Positions 26,802-35,117 of a stretch of DNA of 64,000 nt are shown here, one piece after another. The stretch is from Gammaproteobacteria bacterium. GTDB lineage: Bacteria > Pseudomonadota > Gammaproteobacteria > Pseudomonadales > Azotimanducaceae. Made by a program: the position numbers and the translations under genes. Within the stretch, counting starts at the first letter, position 1. Each line of letters starts with the position of its first letter. The notes under the pieces are model-generated. The model did no database searches, had not been told where the DNA came from, and saw nothing but the letters and a program-made list of their open reading frames with translations. The DNA lies in assembly GCA_020832085.1 (NCBI GenBank), contig JAFIFJ010000104.1, positions 1 to 64,000 on the forward strand. The letters are read 5' to 3'.

Positions 26802-27977
26802 ATGGATTTCGAACTCAACGACGATCAGGTCGCCTACATCGAGACGGCACGGCAGTTCGCGGCCAAGGCCATGGCGCCGAAGGCGGCGGAGTGGGACGCG
26901 GGGGCGATTTTCCCCAAGGACGTGCTGCGGGAAGCGGGCGAGCTCGGCTTCATGGCCCTGTACACCCCCGAGGATGTGGGCGGCATGGGGCTGTCGCGTC
27001 TCGATTCCAGCCTGATCTTCGAGGAACTCGCGGGCGGCTGCACCTCCACCGCGGCCTACATGACCATTCACAACATGGCACTGTGGATGATCGCGAGCTT
27101 CGGAACGGAAGCCATTCGCGAGCAGTTCTGTCCCAAGCTCATCAGTGGCGAGACGCTGGCTTCCTACTGCCTGACGGAGCCCGGAGCCGGGTCGGACGCG
27201 GCTTCGCTGCGGACCACAGCGCGCATCGACGGCGACGAATACGTCCTCAACGGCCAGAAGATGTTCATCTCCGGCGCCGGCGACACCGACGTGCTGGTGG
27301 TCATGGCCCGGGTGGCGGATGGCGATGGCCCGCGCCCCGGTGCCAAGGGCATTTCGAGTTTCGTGGTCCCGGCTGACACTGCCGGCATCTCCTTCGGACG
27401 CAAGGAAGAAAAGATGGGCTGGAACAGCCAGCCCACCCGCGCGATCACCTTCGAGGATGCGCGCATTCCCGCAGGCAACCGTCTCGGCGCCGAAGGGGAA
27501 GGGTTCAAGATCGCCATGAAGGGGCTCGACGGCGGTCGCATCAACATCGCCACCACCGCCGTGGGTACCGCCCAGGCCGCCCTGGACACCAGCGCCCGCT
27601 ACGTCCAGGAACGGCAGCAGTTCGGCGGGCCCATCAGCCAGTTCCAGTCGGTGCAGTTCAAACTCGCTGACATGGCCACGGAGCTGGTGGCGGCCCGGCA
27701 GATGGTGCGCATGGCGGCATCGAGGCTCGATGCCGGCCACCCCGAGGCCACCGTCTACTGCGCCATGGCCAAGCGCTTCGCCACTGATGTGGCCTTCGAA
27801 GTGTGCAACGAGGCCGTGCAGCTGCACGGCGGCTACGGCTACATCCGCGAGTATCCGCTGGAGCGTCACCTGCGTGATGTGCGGGTACATCAGATTCTGG
27901 AAGGAACCAACGAGATCATGCGCGTCATCATTTCCCGGCGCGTACTGATGGAAGGGGCAACCGAGGTGATCCGATGA
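26802..27977 (+). CDS. Acyl-CoA dehydrogenase, probably isobutyryl-CoA dehydrogenase of valine degradation
   Basis: FAD enzyme of 391 residues introducing a 2,3 double bond into a short branched acyl-CoA. The start ATG 26802 (MDFELNDDQVAYIETAR) fits the family; a longer open frame upstream does not. Signatures are YCLTEPGAGSDAASLRTTAR, GQKMFISGAGDTDVLVVMAR, QLHGGYGYIREYPLERHLRD and the catalytic glutamate in LEGTNEIMR. The following genes (crotonase, 3-hydroxyisobutyryl-CoA hydrolase, 3-hydroxyisobutyrate dehydrogenase) make isobutyryl-CoA the likely substrate. 4-base overlap with the next gene. Confidence 0.9.
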   Translation: MDFELNDDQVAYIETARQFAAKAMAPKAAEWDAGAIFPKDVLREAGELGFMALYTPEDVGGMGLSRLDSSLIFEELAGGCTSTAAYMTIHNMALWMIASFGTEAIREQFCPKLISGETLASYCLTEPGAGSDAASLRTTARIDGDEYVLNGQKMFISGAGDTDVLVVMARVADGDGPRPGAKGISSFVVPADTAGISFGRKEEKMGWNSQPTRAITFEDARIPAGNRLGAEGEGFKIAMKGLDGGRINIATTAVGTAQAALDTSARYVQERQQFGGPISQFQSVQFKLADMATELVAARQMVRMAASRLDAGHPEATVYCAMAKRFATDVAFEVCNEAVQLHGGYGYIREYPLERHLRDVRVHQILEGTNEIMRVIISRRVLMEGATEVIR

Positions 27978-28762
27978 TCAAGAGCAGCACCGACAAACTC
28001 AAAGTAGCGATCGAAGGCAATACCGCCGTCATCACCGTCGACAACCCGGCGGCCAACGTCTGGGACGAAGAAAGTCTCAGTGGCCTGAAGGATCTGGTGG
28101 GCCAGCTCAACGAGGACCGCGACATCTACGCCGTGGTGGTCACCGGAGCGGGCGAGAAGTTCTTCTCCGCCGGTGCCGACCTGAAAGTCTTCGCCGACGG
28201 TGACAAGTCCCGGGCCCGGATCATGGCGCGCTGCTTCGGCGAAGCCTTCGAGGCCCTGGCCAACTATCGCGGCGTCACCATTGCGGCCATCAATGGCTAT
28301 GCCATGGGCGGCGGACTGGAATTCGCCATGGCCTGCGACATCCGCATTGCCGAAGAGCACGCCCAGATGGCCCTGCCCGAAGGCACGGTGGGCCTGCTGC
28401 CCTGTGGCGGCGGTACCCAGAATCTGCCCTGGATCGTCGGTGAAGGCTGGGCCAAGCGCATCATTCTCTGCGGTGAGCGCGTGGATGCCGCCACCGCCGA
28501 GCGCATCGGCCTGGTGGAGCAGGTGGTGGCCAAGGGTGAAGCGCTGACCACTGCCAAGGCCCTGGCGGCCAAGGTGGCCAAGCAGAGCCCGGTGTCCGTC
28601 ACCGCCTGCAAGACTCTGATCCAGCAGGCCCGGCAGCGGCCCATGGCCACGGCCTACTCACACGAACGCGAGGCCTTCGTCGATTTGTTCGACAGCGCGG
28701 ATCAGAAGGAGGGGGTCAACGCCTTCCTCGAAAAGCGCCAAGCGGAATGGAAGAACGCATGA
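27974..28762 (+). CDS. Enoyl-CoA hydratase (crotonase), probably methacrylyl-CoA hydratase
   Basis: 262 residues of the crotonase fold. The oxyanion-hole region VVTGAGEKFFSAGADLKVFA and the signature INGYAMGGGLEFAMACDIRI are clear. The second catalytic region is LPEGTVGLLPCGGGTQNLPW, where the glutamate of PEGTVGL fits a true hydratase. In the operon it would hydrate methacrylyl-CoA to 3-hydroxyisobutyryl-CoA. ATGA overlaps at both ends couple it to its neighbours. Confidence 0.9.
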   Translation: MIKSSTDKLKVAIEGNTAVITVDNPAANVWDEESLSGLKDLVGQLNEDRDIYAVVVTGAGEKFFSAGADLKVFADGDKSRARIMARCFGEAFEALANYRGVTIAAINGYAMGGGLEFAMACDIRIAEEHAQMALPEGTVGLLPCGGGTQNLPWIVGEGWAKRIILCGERVDAATAERIGLVEQVVAKGEALTTAKALAAKVAKQSPVSVTACKTLIQQARQRPMATAYSHEREAFVDLFDSADQKEGVNAFLEKRQAEWKNA

Positions 28763-29916
28763 CCATCGAAGAAAAGTTGCTGAATGACGCTGACGCGCCA
28801 GCCATTCTCGCTGAGTGGAACACCGCTGACGGCCATGTGCTCGGCGTGATCACGCTGAACGTACCGAAGACCCTGAACTCCCTGACCCTGGACATGATCC
28901 GCATCATGGACCCGCAGCTGCGGTCCTGGGCCGATGACGACCGGGTCGCGGGCATCTACCTGCGCGGAACCGGTGAGCGGGCCTTCTGTGCCGGCGGTGA
29001 CATCCAGGCCCTGTACCGGTCGGTGACCAGGAATCACGCCGCCGGTGAGCAGGTGGACGACCATGCGGTGACCTTCTTCGAGGAGGAATACCGGCTCGAC
29101 CATCTGCTGCACCGCTATCCCAAGCCGGTGATCTGCTTCGGTAATGGTGTGGTCATGGGGGGCGGCCTCGGCCTGCTCTCGGCTTCGAGCCATGCCGTGG
29201 TCACCGAGACCAGCCGGGTGGCCATGCCCGAAATCACCATCGGCCTGTTCCCGGATGCCGGCGGCACCTCGCTGCTGACCCGGATGCCGGGCTCCATGGG
29301 GCTCTTTCTCGGTCTCACCGGCGCCCAGATCAATGGCAGCGATGCGCTGGAAGTGGGTCTCGGCCGGTTTCTCGTGGCCTCCGACAAGCAGGCGGAACTG
29401 GAGCAGGCGCTGCTCAGCCAGGCCTGGTCCGGCGACGGTGCAGGGGAAAAACTCGATGCCCTGCTGGCACCCTTCGATGCGGATGCCCGTTCGAAGCGTC
29501 CAGAGTCGAAGGTGGCTCCCAACCGCAGCGCCATTGATGGAGCCCTCGACGGCCGGCAGGGCGACTACGAGGCCGTCATCGCCGGGGTGCGCTCCCTGGC
29601 CGGACGTGACGGCTGGGTGGACAAGGGCCTCGCCACCCTGGAGAAGGGTTGCCCCGTCACCGCCGGTATCGTCGTCGAGCAGCTTGCCCGTGCGCAGGGC
29701 ATGGCGCTTGCTGACATGTTCCGGATGGAAATGGTGATCGGCACCCACTGTGCCCGTCTGCCCGACTTCGCCGAGGGTGTCCGGGCACTGCTGATCGACA
29801 AGGATCAGGCGCCGAAGTGGAGCGTGCCGTCCCTGGACGGATTGCCCCGGGAGCGGGTGCTGGAACATTTTGCAGCGCCCTGGGACACCAATCCCCTGGC
29901 CGACCTGCGCGATTGA
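28759..29916 (+). CDS. 3-hydroxyisobutyryl-CoA hydrolase
   Basis: A crotonase-fold thioesterase, 385 residues, longer than hydratases as usual for this family. It frees 3-hydroxyisobutyrate from CoA in valine breakdown. Family text: RAFCAGGDIQALYRSV, GVVMGGGLGLLSASSHAVVT and PEITIGLFPDAGGTSLLTRM (G-L-F-P-D replacing the hydratase PE-G-T-V-G). I start at ATG 28759, which overlaps the upstream stop as ATGA; an in-frame ATG at 28747 would add four residues. Confidence 0.9.
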   Translation: MTIEEKLLNDADAPAILAEWNTADGHVLGVITLNVPKTLNSLTLDMIRIMDPQLRSWADDDRVAGIYLRGTGERAFCAGGDIQALYRSVTRNHAAGEQVDDHAVTFFEEEYRLDHLLHRYPKPVICFGNGVVMGGGLGLLSASSHAVVTETSRVAMPEITIGLFPDAGGTSLLTRMPGSMGLFLGLTGAQINGSDALEVGLGRFLVASDKQAELEQALLSQAWSGDGAGEKLDALLAPFDADARSKRPESKVAPNRSAIDGALDGRQGDYEAVIAGVRSLAGRDGWVDKGLATLEKGCPVTAGIVVEQLARAQGMALADMFRMEMVIGTHCARLPDFAEGVRALLIDKDQAPKWSVPSLDGLPRERVLEHFAAPWDTNPLADLRD

Positions 29917-29961
29917 TCGGATCGCGCCGGCCGGCGCGGTGCTAACGGGAGGAGACAAGGC

Positions 29962-30873
29962 ATGGCACGGATCGGATTCATCGGTCTCGGCAATATGGGC
30001 GGCCCGATGGCGCTCAATCTGGTGAAGGCGGGGCATGACGTCGTGGCCTTCGATCTGGTGGAGGCGGCCCTTGCGAAACTGCGGGAAGCCGGCGCCGGGA
30101 CCGCGGCTTCGGCGCGGGAAGCTGCTGTGGACGCCGATTTCGTCGTCTCCATGCTGCCGGCTGGACGTCACGTGGAAGGTGTCTACTTGAGCCAGGAGAA
30201 CAACGCCTGCCTGCTGGACGAGATCGCCGCCGACACGGTGATCATCGATTGCTCGACCATTGCCGCCGAAACGGCGCGCAAGGTGGCGGCAGCCGCTGCC
30301 GAGCGCGGACGCAAGATGCTCGACGCGCCGGTTTCCGGTGGTGTGGGTGGCGCCGAGGCCGGAACGCTGACGTTCATGGTGGGCGGCGATGGGAAGGTGG
30401 TGGATCAAGCCCGGCCCATTCTCGAGGCCATGGGCAAGAACATCTTCCACGCCGGCGACTCCGGTGCCGGTCAGGTGGCGAAGATGTGCAACAACATGCT
30501 GCTGGCGGTGCTGATGTCAGGCACGGCCGAGGCCATCGGACTCGGGGTCGCCAACGGCCTCGATCCGGCAGTGCTGTCCAACATCATGAAGCAGTCTTCC
30601 GGCGGCAACTGGGCGTTGAACGTCTACAACCCCTACCCGGGTGTGATGGAAGGCGTGCCGGCATCCCGCGGTTACACCGGAGGCTTCCAGGTGGATCTCA
30701 TGATCAAGGATCTCACCCTGGCCATGGATGGGGCCGCTGCAGCGGGCCAGCCGACGCCCATGGGTGCGCTGGCGCGTTCGCTCTACGTGCTGCACAAGAA
30801 CAACGGCGCGGAAGGCCAGGACGACGCCGGCGGGCTGGATTTCTCCAGCATCCAGAAGTTCTACGGCAAGTAG
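29962..30873 (+). CDS. mmsB: 3-hydroxyisobutyrate dehydrogenase
   Basis: NAD-dependent oxidation of 3-hydroxyisobutyrate to methylmalonate semialdehyde, the last valine step encoded here. 303 residues. The N-terminal Rossmann fold reads IGFIGLGNMGGPMALNLVKA, the substrate loop MLDAPVSGGVGGAEAGTLTF, and the catalytic lysine lies in GAGQVAKMCNNMLLA. The SD GGAGGAGA before ATG 29962 is strong. MmsA, which would convert the product to propionyl-CoA, is not in the window. The gene runs into the hexamer-repeat element at 30924. Confidence 0.93.
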   Translation: MARIGFIGLGNMGGPMALNLVKAGHDVVAFDLVEAALAKLREAGAGTAASAREAAVDADFVVSMLPAGRHVEGVYLSQENNACLLDEIAADTVIIDCSTIAAETARKVAAAAAERGRKMLDAPVSGGVGGAEAGTLTFMVGGDGKVVDQARPILEAMGKNIFHAGDSGAGQVAKMCNNMLLAVLMSGTAEAIGLGVANGLDPAVLSNIMKQSSGGNWALNVYNPYPGVMEGVPASRGYTGGFQVDLMIKDLTLAMDGAAAAGQPTPMGALARSLYVLHKNNGAEGQDDAGGLDFSSIQKFYGK

Positions 30874-30923
30874 GGCTCGTGTCGCTGATGAGTATCCGTT
30901 AGCTGGGATTGGATCGCGTCCAA

Positions 30924-31034
30924 ATCGCTATCGGTATCGCTATCGGGATCGGTATCGCTATCGACTTCGATCCCGATTCCGATAGCGATCCCGATCCCGA
31001 TCCCGATCCCGATTCCGACTCCGACTCCGATCCC
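30924..31034. repeat. Hexamer inverted-repeat element A between convergent genes
   Basis: Seven hexamers of the form ATCGNN (30924-30965), one transition hexamer TTCGAT, then ten of the form NNCGAT/C and a partial (to 31034). The centre ATCGACTTCGAT has a 5-bp stem and 2-base loop. Every opposed hexamer pair matches at the CGAT core, with the other two positions varying, so the whole can fold as an imperfect hairpin of about 40 bp. It fills most of the gap between the ends of mmsB (30873) and ygfZ (31061). The acidic D-P/D-S reading of one frame is a by-product, not a gene. Confidence 0.85.
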
Positions 31035-31060
31035 AGATGGCGAAGGGCCGGGTCTGCAGG

Positions 31061-32113
31061 TCAGGCCCGCAGGGCCAGCGACGGCACGTCGTAGGGCAGG
31101 TCTTCGGGGGTCAGGGCGTGTTTGCCGACGGCAAGGGCCTTGCTGGCGGCGTCATTGCGGATCACCGCCAGCAGCTCGCAGCGGCCTTCATCGCAGGCTG
31201 CGGCCACCACCTCACCGACCTTTTCGCCCTCCGCATCCCCCAGGGTCACCGGGCTGCCCAGGGGCGGGGCATTGCGCTCGAGGCCGGCGATGGAGAAGCG
31301 GTACATGCGCTTTTTGAGTTTGCCCAGGTGCTGGGTCCGGGCCACCACTTCCTGGCCCAGGTAGCAGCCTTTCTTGAAGCTGATCAGGCCGTTGGCCTGC
31401 AGGTTCAGGGCCTGCGGGACGTACTCGCCTGCGGTGCGGGGCGAGAGCTCGATGTAGCCGGCCCGGATGCGGTGGGCCGCCCAGCGTGACCAGGGCACGG
31501 GCCGCGACTTGCCGGCCAGCGTCTTCCAGACATCGGGGGCGGCGGCCACCGGCAGCCAGATCTCGAACCGGGAGCGTTCGCCGCGATTGCGAATGGCCGT
31601 CCAGGGGGCGTCGGCGGGCCCGGCGGTGATCACCTCGCCCGGTACCGGAGCGGCACCGCATAGCTCGACGATGTGCTCCTCGGCGCCGTCGCCGACGAGC
31701 CCGATACCCACCATGTCGTTGCCCACTTCCACCAGTTCCGCCTTGGAAAAGACGATGAAGCGCGCCAGCAGATCCCTGACCGGGACGATCAGATCCCGGT
31801 GCAGGCGCAGGGTCAGCGCTTCGGGCGCACCCCAAACCCGGAAGGTGGCGATGGTGCGGCCCTCGCGGCTGCACAAGGCGCCGGGCAGGGCCCGATCCGG
31901 TGCCGCATCGCGCAGATCGCAGGTGGCATAGCCCTGGAAGAATTTGCCCGCCTCCGGACCCTCGATGCGCAGCAGGCCGAGTGGTGAAAGGTCGGCGACT
32001 TCCGGCTGCATGCAGGGGGCCGGCCCGTCGAAAGCGGCGACGCCGGGGGCGCCGTCCACATCCTCGAAGTGGGCTCCTTGACGTTCCAGGAACTGTTGCC
32101 AATCGGGGTGCAT
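31061..32113 (-). CDS. ygfZ: YgfZ/IbaG-type tetrahydrofolate-binding iron-sulfur assembly protein
   Basis: Folate-dependent factor for maturation or repair of [4Fe-4S] proteins, homologous to glycine-cleavage T protein. 350 residues. The defining motif K-G-C-Y-x-G-Q-E occurs in SFKKGCYLGQEVVARTQHLG. The start ATG 32113 has AAGGAG upstream. Its place beside sdhE and nadB is conserved in gammaproteobacteria; NadA, in the NadB pathway, is an Fe/S enzyme. Convergent with mmsB. Confidence 0.92.
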   Translation of the reverse strand: MHPDWQQFLERQGAHFEDVDGAPGVAAFDGPAPCMQPEVADLSPLGLLRIEGPEAGKFFQGYATCDLRDAAPDRALPGALCSREGRTIATFRVWGAPEALTLRLHRDLIVPVRDLLARFIVFSKAELVEVGNDMVGIGLVGDGAEEHIVELCGAAPVPGEVITAGPADAPWTAIRNRGERSRFEIWLPVAAAPDVWKTLAGKSRPVPWSRWAAHRIRAGYIELSPRTAGEYVPQALNLQANGLISFKKGCYLGQEVVARTQHLGKLKKRMYRFSIAGLERNAPPLGSPVTLGDAEGEKVGEVVAAACDEGRCELLAVIRNDAASKALAVGKHALTPEDLPYDVPSLALRA

Positions 32114-32386
32114 GGATTACTCCTTGAGAAACTCTCGGGCCCTGCGCCTGGCCAGGAAGGGGACCTGCCATCCTTGCTGGCTGCACGCTGCGTTCGGAAG
32201 GGGTGGTGGGCATCGAGGGACTCCCCAATGCCCGCCCGTTCCTCGCTGTCGAGGTTCCTCGTCTGTGAGAGGGTGCCCCACCGCTCGGCGGCGGTCGGCG
32301 CCTGCTGCTATCATCCACCGCCTCTTTTCGCTGCAGCTGCGCGGGCGGTTCGGCGCGCATTATAGACAGGGTGTGATGGACAGGTC

Positions 32387-32668
32387 ATGACCGAAAATGG
32401 AGATTCTCATGACGCCAGCGCGCTGGATGCGCGGCGAATGTGGTGGCGCAGCCGCCGGGGTCTGCGGGAGCTTGATCTCCTGCTGCTGCCCTTTGTGGAG
32501 GATATCTATCCTACGCTCGAGCCGGATCAGAAAGCCGTTTACCTGAGGCTGCTGGACAATGAAGATCCGGAACTGCTGGTCTGGTTCACGGGCCGTGGTT
32601 CCCCGCTGGACGGCGATCTGATCGCCATGATCGACTGCATCCGTGCGCACGGGCGGCCGGTGAGCTGA
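32387..32668 (+). CDS. sdhE: SdhE (YgfY) FAD assembly factor
   Basis: 93-residue helical protein that promotes covalent flavinylation of succinate dehydrogenase and fumarate reductase. The family motif RGxxE is present as RRGLRELDLLLLPF. The segment LLDNEDPELLVWFTGRG matches SdhE. It is followed after 4 bases by ygfX, its usual partner gene. The SD is weak (CAGGTC). The 273-bp gap upstream, shared with divergent ygfZ, shows a TATAGA near 32361 but no convincing -35. Confidence 0.9.
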   Translation: MTENGDSHDASALDARRMWWRSRRGLRELDLLLLPFVEDIYPTLEPDQKAVYLRLLDNEDPELLVWFTGRGSPLDGDLIAMIDCIRAHGRPVS

Positions 32669-32672
32669 GGTC

Positions 32673-33143
32673 ATGGTGCTGCGCGGCACCCTGCGCCTGA
32701 AGCCTTCCCGCTGGGCCCGCCGGGCCCTCGCGTTCGGTGTTCCCGCCATCCTGCTGATTCTGCTCTACGCGGCCTGGTCGGCAGGGTCCATCCGGCCCCT
32801 GATCGTGCTGCCTGCCGTGTTCGGGGTGGCGCTGCTGGCCGCTTTGAGCTGGGACCGGGTGCGAGGCCTGCAGGTGAGGTCCGGCAGCCTGCTGCTCGAC
32901 CTCGGCGACGGCCATTGGCAGCCGGTGGTGCCGATCGGGTCCGCCCGCATCTCCGCCCTGGCGGTCACCCTGGCCTGCCGGCGGGAGGGTGATGGCCGCA
33001 GGCTGCGCCTGAACATCTGGCGCGATGCCGTGGATGCAACCACCTACCGGCGTCTGGCGCGGATGGCCCGCCACGGACGCTGGCCGGTGGCGGCCAGCGA
33101 AGACCTCACGGCCACTCGAACTGCCAGTCCCGGTTCCCGTTGA
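32673..33143 (+). CDS. ygfX: YgfX-family membrane protein
   Basis: 156 residues with two adjacent hydrophobic segments (about 18-36 and 40-58) and a basic soluble tail, as in YgfX/CptA. It is partner of SdhE in a two-gene operon; in E. coli the pair has been discussed as a toxin-antitoxin-like module. Conservation is low and I rely on size, topology and position. The 3' end overlaps the convergent nadB by 38 bases. Confidence 0.75.
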   Translation: MVLRGTLRLKPSRWARRALAFGVPAILLILLYAAWSAGSIRPLIVLPAVFGVALLAALSWDRVRGLQVRSGSLLLDLGDGHWQPVVPIGSARISALAVTLACRREGDGRRLRLNIWRDAVDATTYRRLARMARHGRWPVAASEDLTATRTASPGSR

Positions 33144-34752
33144 TGTCCAGGCGCCGGGGTGAGGGCGTCAGCAGCGTATCCCTCGGCGTGGCGATCTGAT
33201 CCGGGTAATCCAGCGTGTAGTGCAGCCCTCGACTCTCGCGGCGGCTCTGGGCGGACTGGATGATCAGATCCGCCACCAGGGCCAGGTTGCGCAATTCGAT
33301 CAGGTCGTTGGACACTTTGTAGTTGGAGTAGTACTCGTGGATCTCGCGCCGCAGCAGGTCGATGCGGTGCCGGGCCCGGGCCAGCCGCTTGTTGGTGCGC
33401 ACGATCCCCACGTAGTCCCACATGAAGTGGCGCAGTTCGTCCCAGTTGTGCGAGATCACCACATCCTCGTCGGAGTCGGTGACCTGGCTTTCGTCCCAGG
33501 CCGGAGCGTGGGGCGCGGCTTTCGTCCCCGGCAGCTGGGTCAGGATGTCGGCGCTGGCAGCGCGGGCGAACACCACGCACTCGAGCAGTGAATTGCTGGC
33601 CATGCGGTTGGCGCCGTGCAGTCCCGTGAACGAACACTCGCCCACCGCATAGAGCCCTGGCACGTCAGTGCGGCCATGACGATCGGTGACGATGCCGCCG
33701 CAGGTGTAGTGGGCCGCAGGCACCACCGGGATGGGTTCCCGGCAGATGTCGATGCCGAGCTCGGCACAGCGCCGCAGGATGTTGGGAAAGTGCGAAGCGA
33801 GTTTGTCAGGGTCGATGTGGGTGACGTCCAGGAACAGGCAATCGGCGCCGAGCCGCTTCATTTCGAAGTCGATGGCGCGGGCCACCACGTCCCGCGGGGC
33901 CAGTTCGGCCCGGGGATGGAAGCGGTCCATGAAGCGTTCACCGCTGGGCAGGCGCAGGAGGCCACCTTCGCCGCGCAGGGCCTCGGAGAGCAGGAAGCTC
34001 TTGGCCTGGGGGTGAAAGAGGCAGGTGGGGTGGAACTGATTGAACTCCATGTTCGCGACCCGGCAGCCCGCGCGCCAGGCCATGGCGATGCCGTCGCCCG
34101 TGGAGCCGTCCGGATTGGAGGTGTAGAGGTAGACTTTGCTGGCGCCGCCCGTGGCCAGGACCACGAAAGGAGCCTCGAACACCTCCACACGCCCGCTCAG
34201 GCGGTTCAGGGCATAGACGCCACTGCAGCCTGTCCCCGGCAGCCCCAGCTTTTCCTGGACCAGCAGATCCACGGCCACGAAGTGCTCGAACAGCTCGATG
34301 TTCGGCTTGGCGCGGACGCGTTCCAAGAGACTGCTGCTGACGGCGCTGCCAGTGGCGTCCGCGGCGTGCAGGATGCGCCGATGGCTGTGGCCGCCTTCCT
34401 GGGCGAGATGAAAACGGGGATTGCCGTCAGGGCCGGCTTCGGTGTCGAAGGACACGCCCTGTTGCACCAGCCAGTCAATGGCCGCGGGCCCACGTTCCAC
34501 CACGTAGCGGACCGACTGCGGGTGGCAGAGTCCGGCACCCGCGACCAGCGTGTCTTCCACGTGGGCTTCGAGGCGGTCGTCGTCGCTGAGCACAGCGGCA
34601 ATGCCCCCCTGAGCCCAGCTCGTGGAACTGACGGGCAGCAGATCCTTGGACAATATGGCGACGCGGGCCTGATCGGCGAGGCCGAGTGCTGCGGTGAGGC
34701 CGGCAGCGCCGCTGCCGATGATGATGACGTCGAAAGCGTGGTGCGTGGTCAT
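33106..34752 (-). CDS. nadB: L-aspartate oxidase
   Basis: FAD enzyme that oxidises aspartate to iminoaspartate, the first step of bacterial NAD synthesis. 548 residues. The N-terminal dinucleotide motif VIIIGSGAAGLTAAL and the SSTSWAQGGIAAVL block are typical. Active-site text HTYGGI-like appears as AAHYTCGGIVTDRHGRTD, and GEC(S)FTGLHGANRMASNSLLE as the second flavin region. ATG 34752 has GGAG upstream. Divergent from rpoE, as in many gammaproteobacteria. Confidence 0.95.
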   Translation of the reverse strand: MTTHHAFDVIIIGSGAAGLTAALGLADQARVAILSKDLLPVSSTSWAQGGIAAVLSDDDRLEAHVEDTLVAGAGLCHPQSVRYVVERGPAAIDWLVQQGVSFDTEAGPDGNPRFHLAQEGGHSHRRILHAADATGSAVSSSLLERVRAKPNIELFEHFVAVDLLVQEKLGLPGTGCSGVYALNRLSGRVEVFEAPFVVLATGGASKVYLYTSNPDGSTGDGIAMAWRAGCRVANMEFNQFHPTCLFHPQAKSFLLSEALRGEGGLLRLPSGERFMDRFHPRAELAPRDVVARAIDFEMKRLGADCLFLDVTHIDPDKLASHFPNILRRCAELGIDICREPIPVVPAAHYTCGGIVTDRHGRTDVPGLYAVGECSFTGLHGANRMASNSLLECVVFARAASADILTQLPGTKAAPHAPAWDESQVTDSDEDVVISHNWDELRHFMWDYVGIVRTNKRLARARHRIDLLRREIHEYYSNYKVSNDLIELRNLALVADLIIQSAQSRRESRGLHYTLDYPDQIATPRDTLLTPSPRRLDINGNRDWQFEWP

Positions 34753-34885
34753 GCATGGGCTCCGCCTGACGAACCATTTCGGATCGCCGGCATTCAGGGG
34801 CGATTGGGGTACACGAACTCAGCCGCCGGCTGGCAGTCCCGAACCAGGGCGGGGTGCTGATCCTCAAGCTTCGCGCACGGCATGC

Positions 34886-34914
34886 GAACTTCAGGTTCGG
34901 GACAGTAGTATAGT
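34886..34914 (+). promoter_or_regulatory. Candidate rpoE operon promoter
   Basis: GAACTT at 34886 equals the -35 core of sigma-E/AlgU promoters. Seventeen bases downstream is TATAGT, which is closer to a sigma-70 -10 than to the sigma-E TCTGA. It could be an autoregulated or mixed promoter. The leader to the rpoE start would be about 200 bases. Confidence 0.35.
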
Positions 34915-35033
34915 CTCGAAGGGAGCGGCAGAATCACGCGGTGGCTGCTTGCTGGCCCGGAAGGTGCGCGGGGCCTGGTTTCGGCCGCCGGCTGATTGCC
35001 GCGCGATGGCCGAAGAAACATAACGATATCGAC

Positions 35034-35053
35034 GTGCGTCGTTGGCGACGCAC
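35034..35053 (+). other. Hairpin in the rpoE leader
   Basis: GTGCGTCG and CGACGCAC form a perfect 8-bp stem with loop TTGG, 65 bases before the rpoE GTG. No T run follows, so it looks like a leader structure rather than a terminator. Function is unknown. Confidence 0.45.
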
Positions 35054-35117
35054 CGGGGAACCAAAGCGTGGCGGTAGTGGTCAACATGGGTGAACCCAGT
35101 CAGGACGGGAGTGGTTT

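Larger units (their letters stand above)
34753..35117. other. 365-bp divergent nadB/rpoE control region
   Basis: On the plus strand GAACTT (34886-34891) and TATAGT (34909-34914) lie 17 bases apart. On the minus strand the overlapping TATACT is a good -10 for nadB, giving it a leader of about 150 bases. That leader contains a 29-codon open frame (34883 to 34794, MPCAKLEDQHPALVRDCQPA...), probably fortuitous. A perfect 8-bp hairpin lies at 35034-35053. No other gene is seen. Confidence 0.5.

Noticed and set aside
30909-31094. Open frame giving alternating D-P/D-S peptides across element A
   Set aside because: The acidic dipeptide repeat is the automatic translation of a hexamer repeat; no SD or conserved domain, and it runs into the ygfZ 3' end.
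32673-33143. sdhE-ygfX as a toxin-antitoxin pair
   Set aside because: SdhE function as a flavinylation factor is better supported, and the pair is core-genome in gammaproteobacteria; the toxin reading is kept only as a remark.
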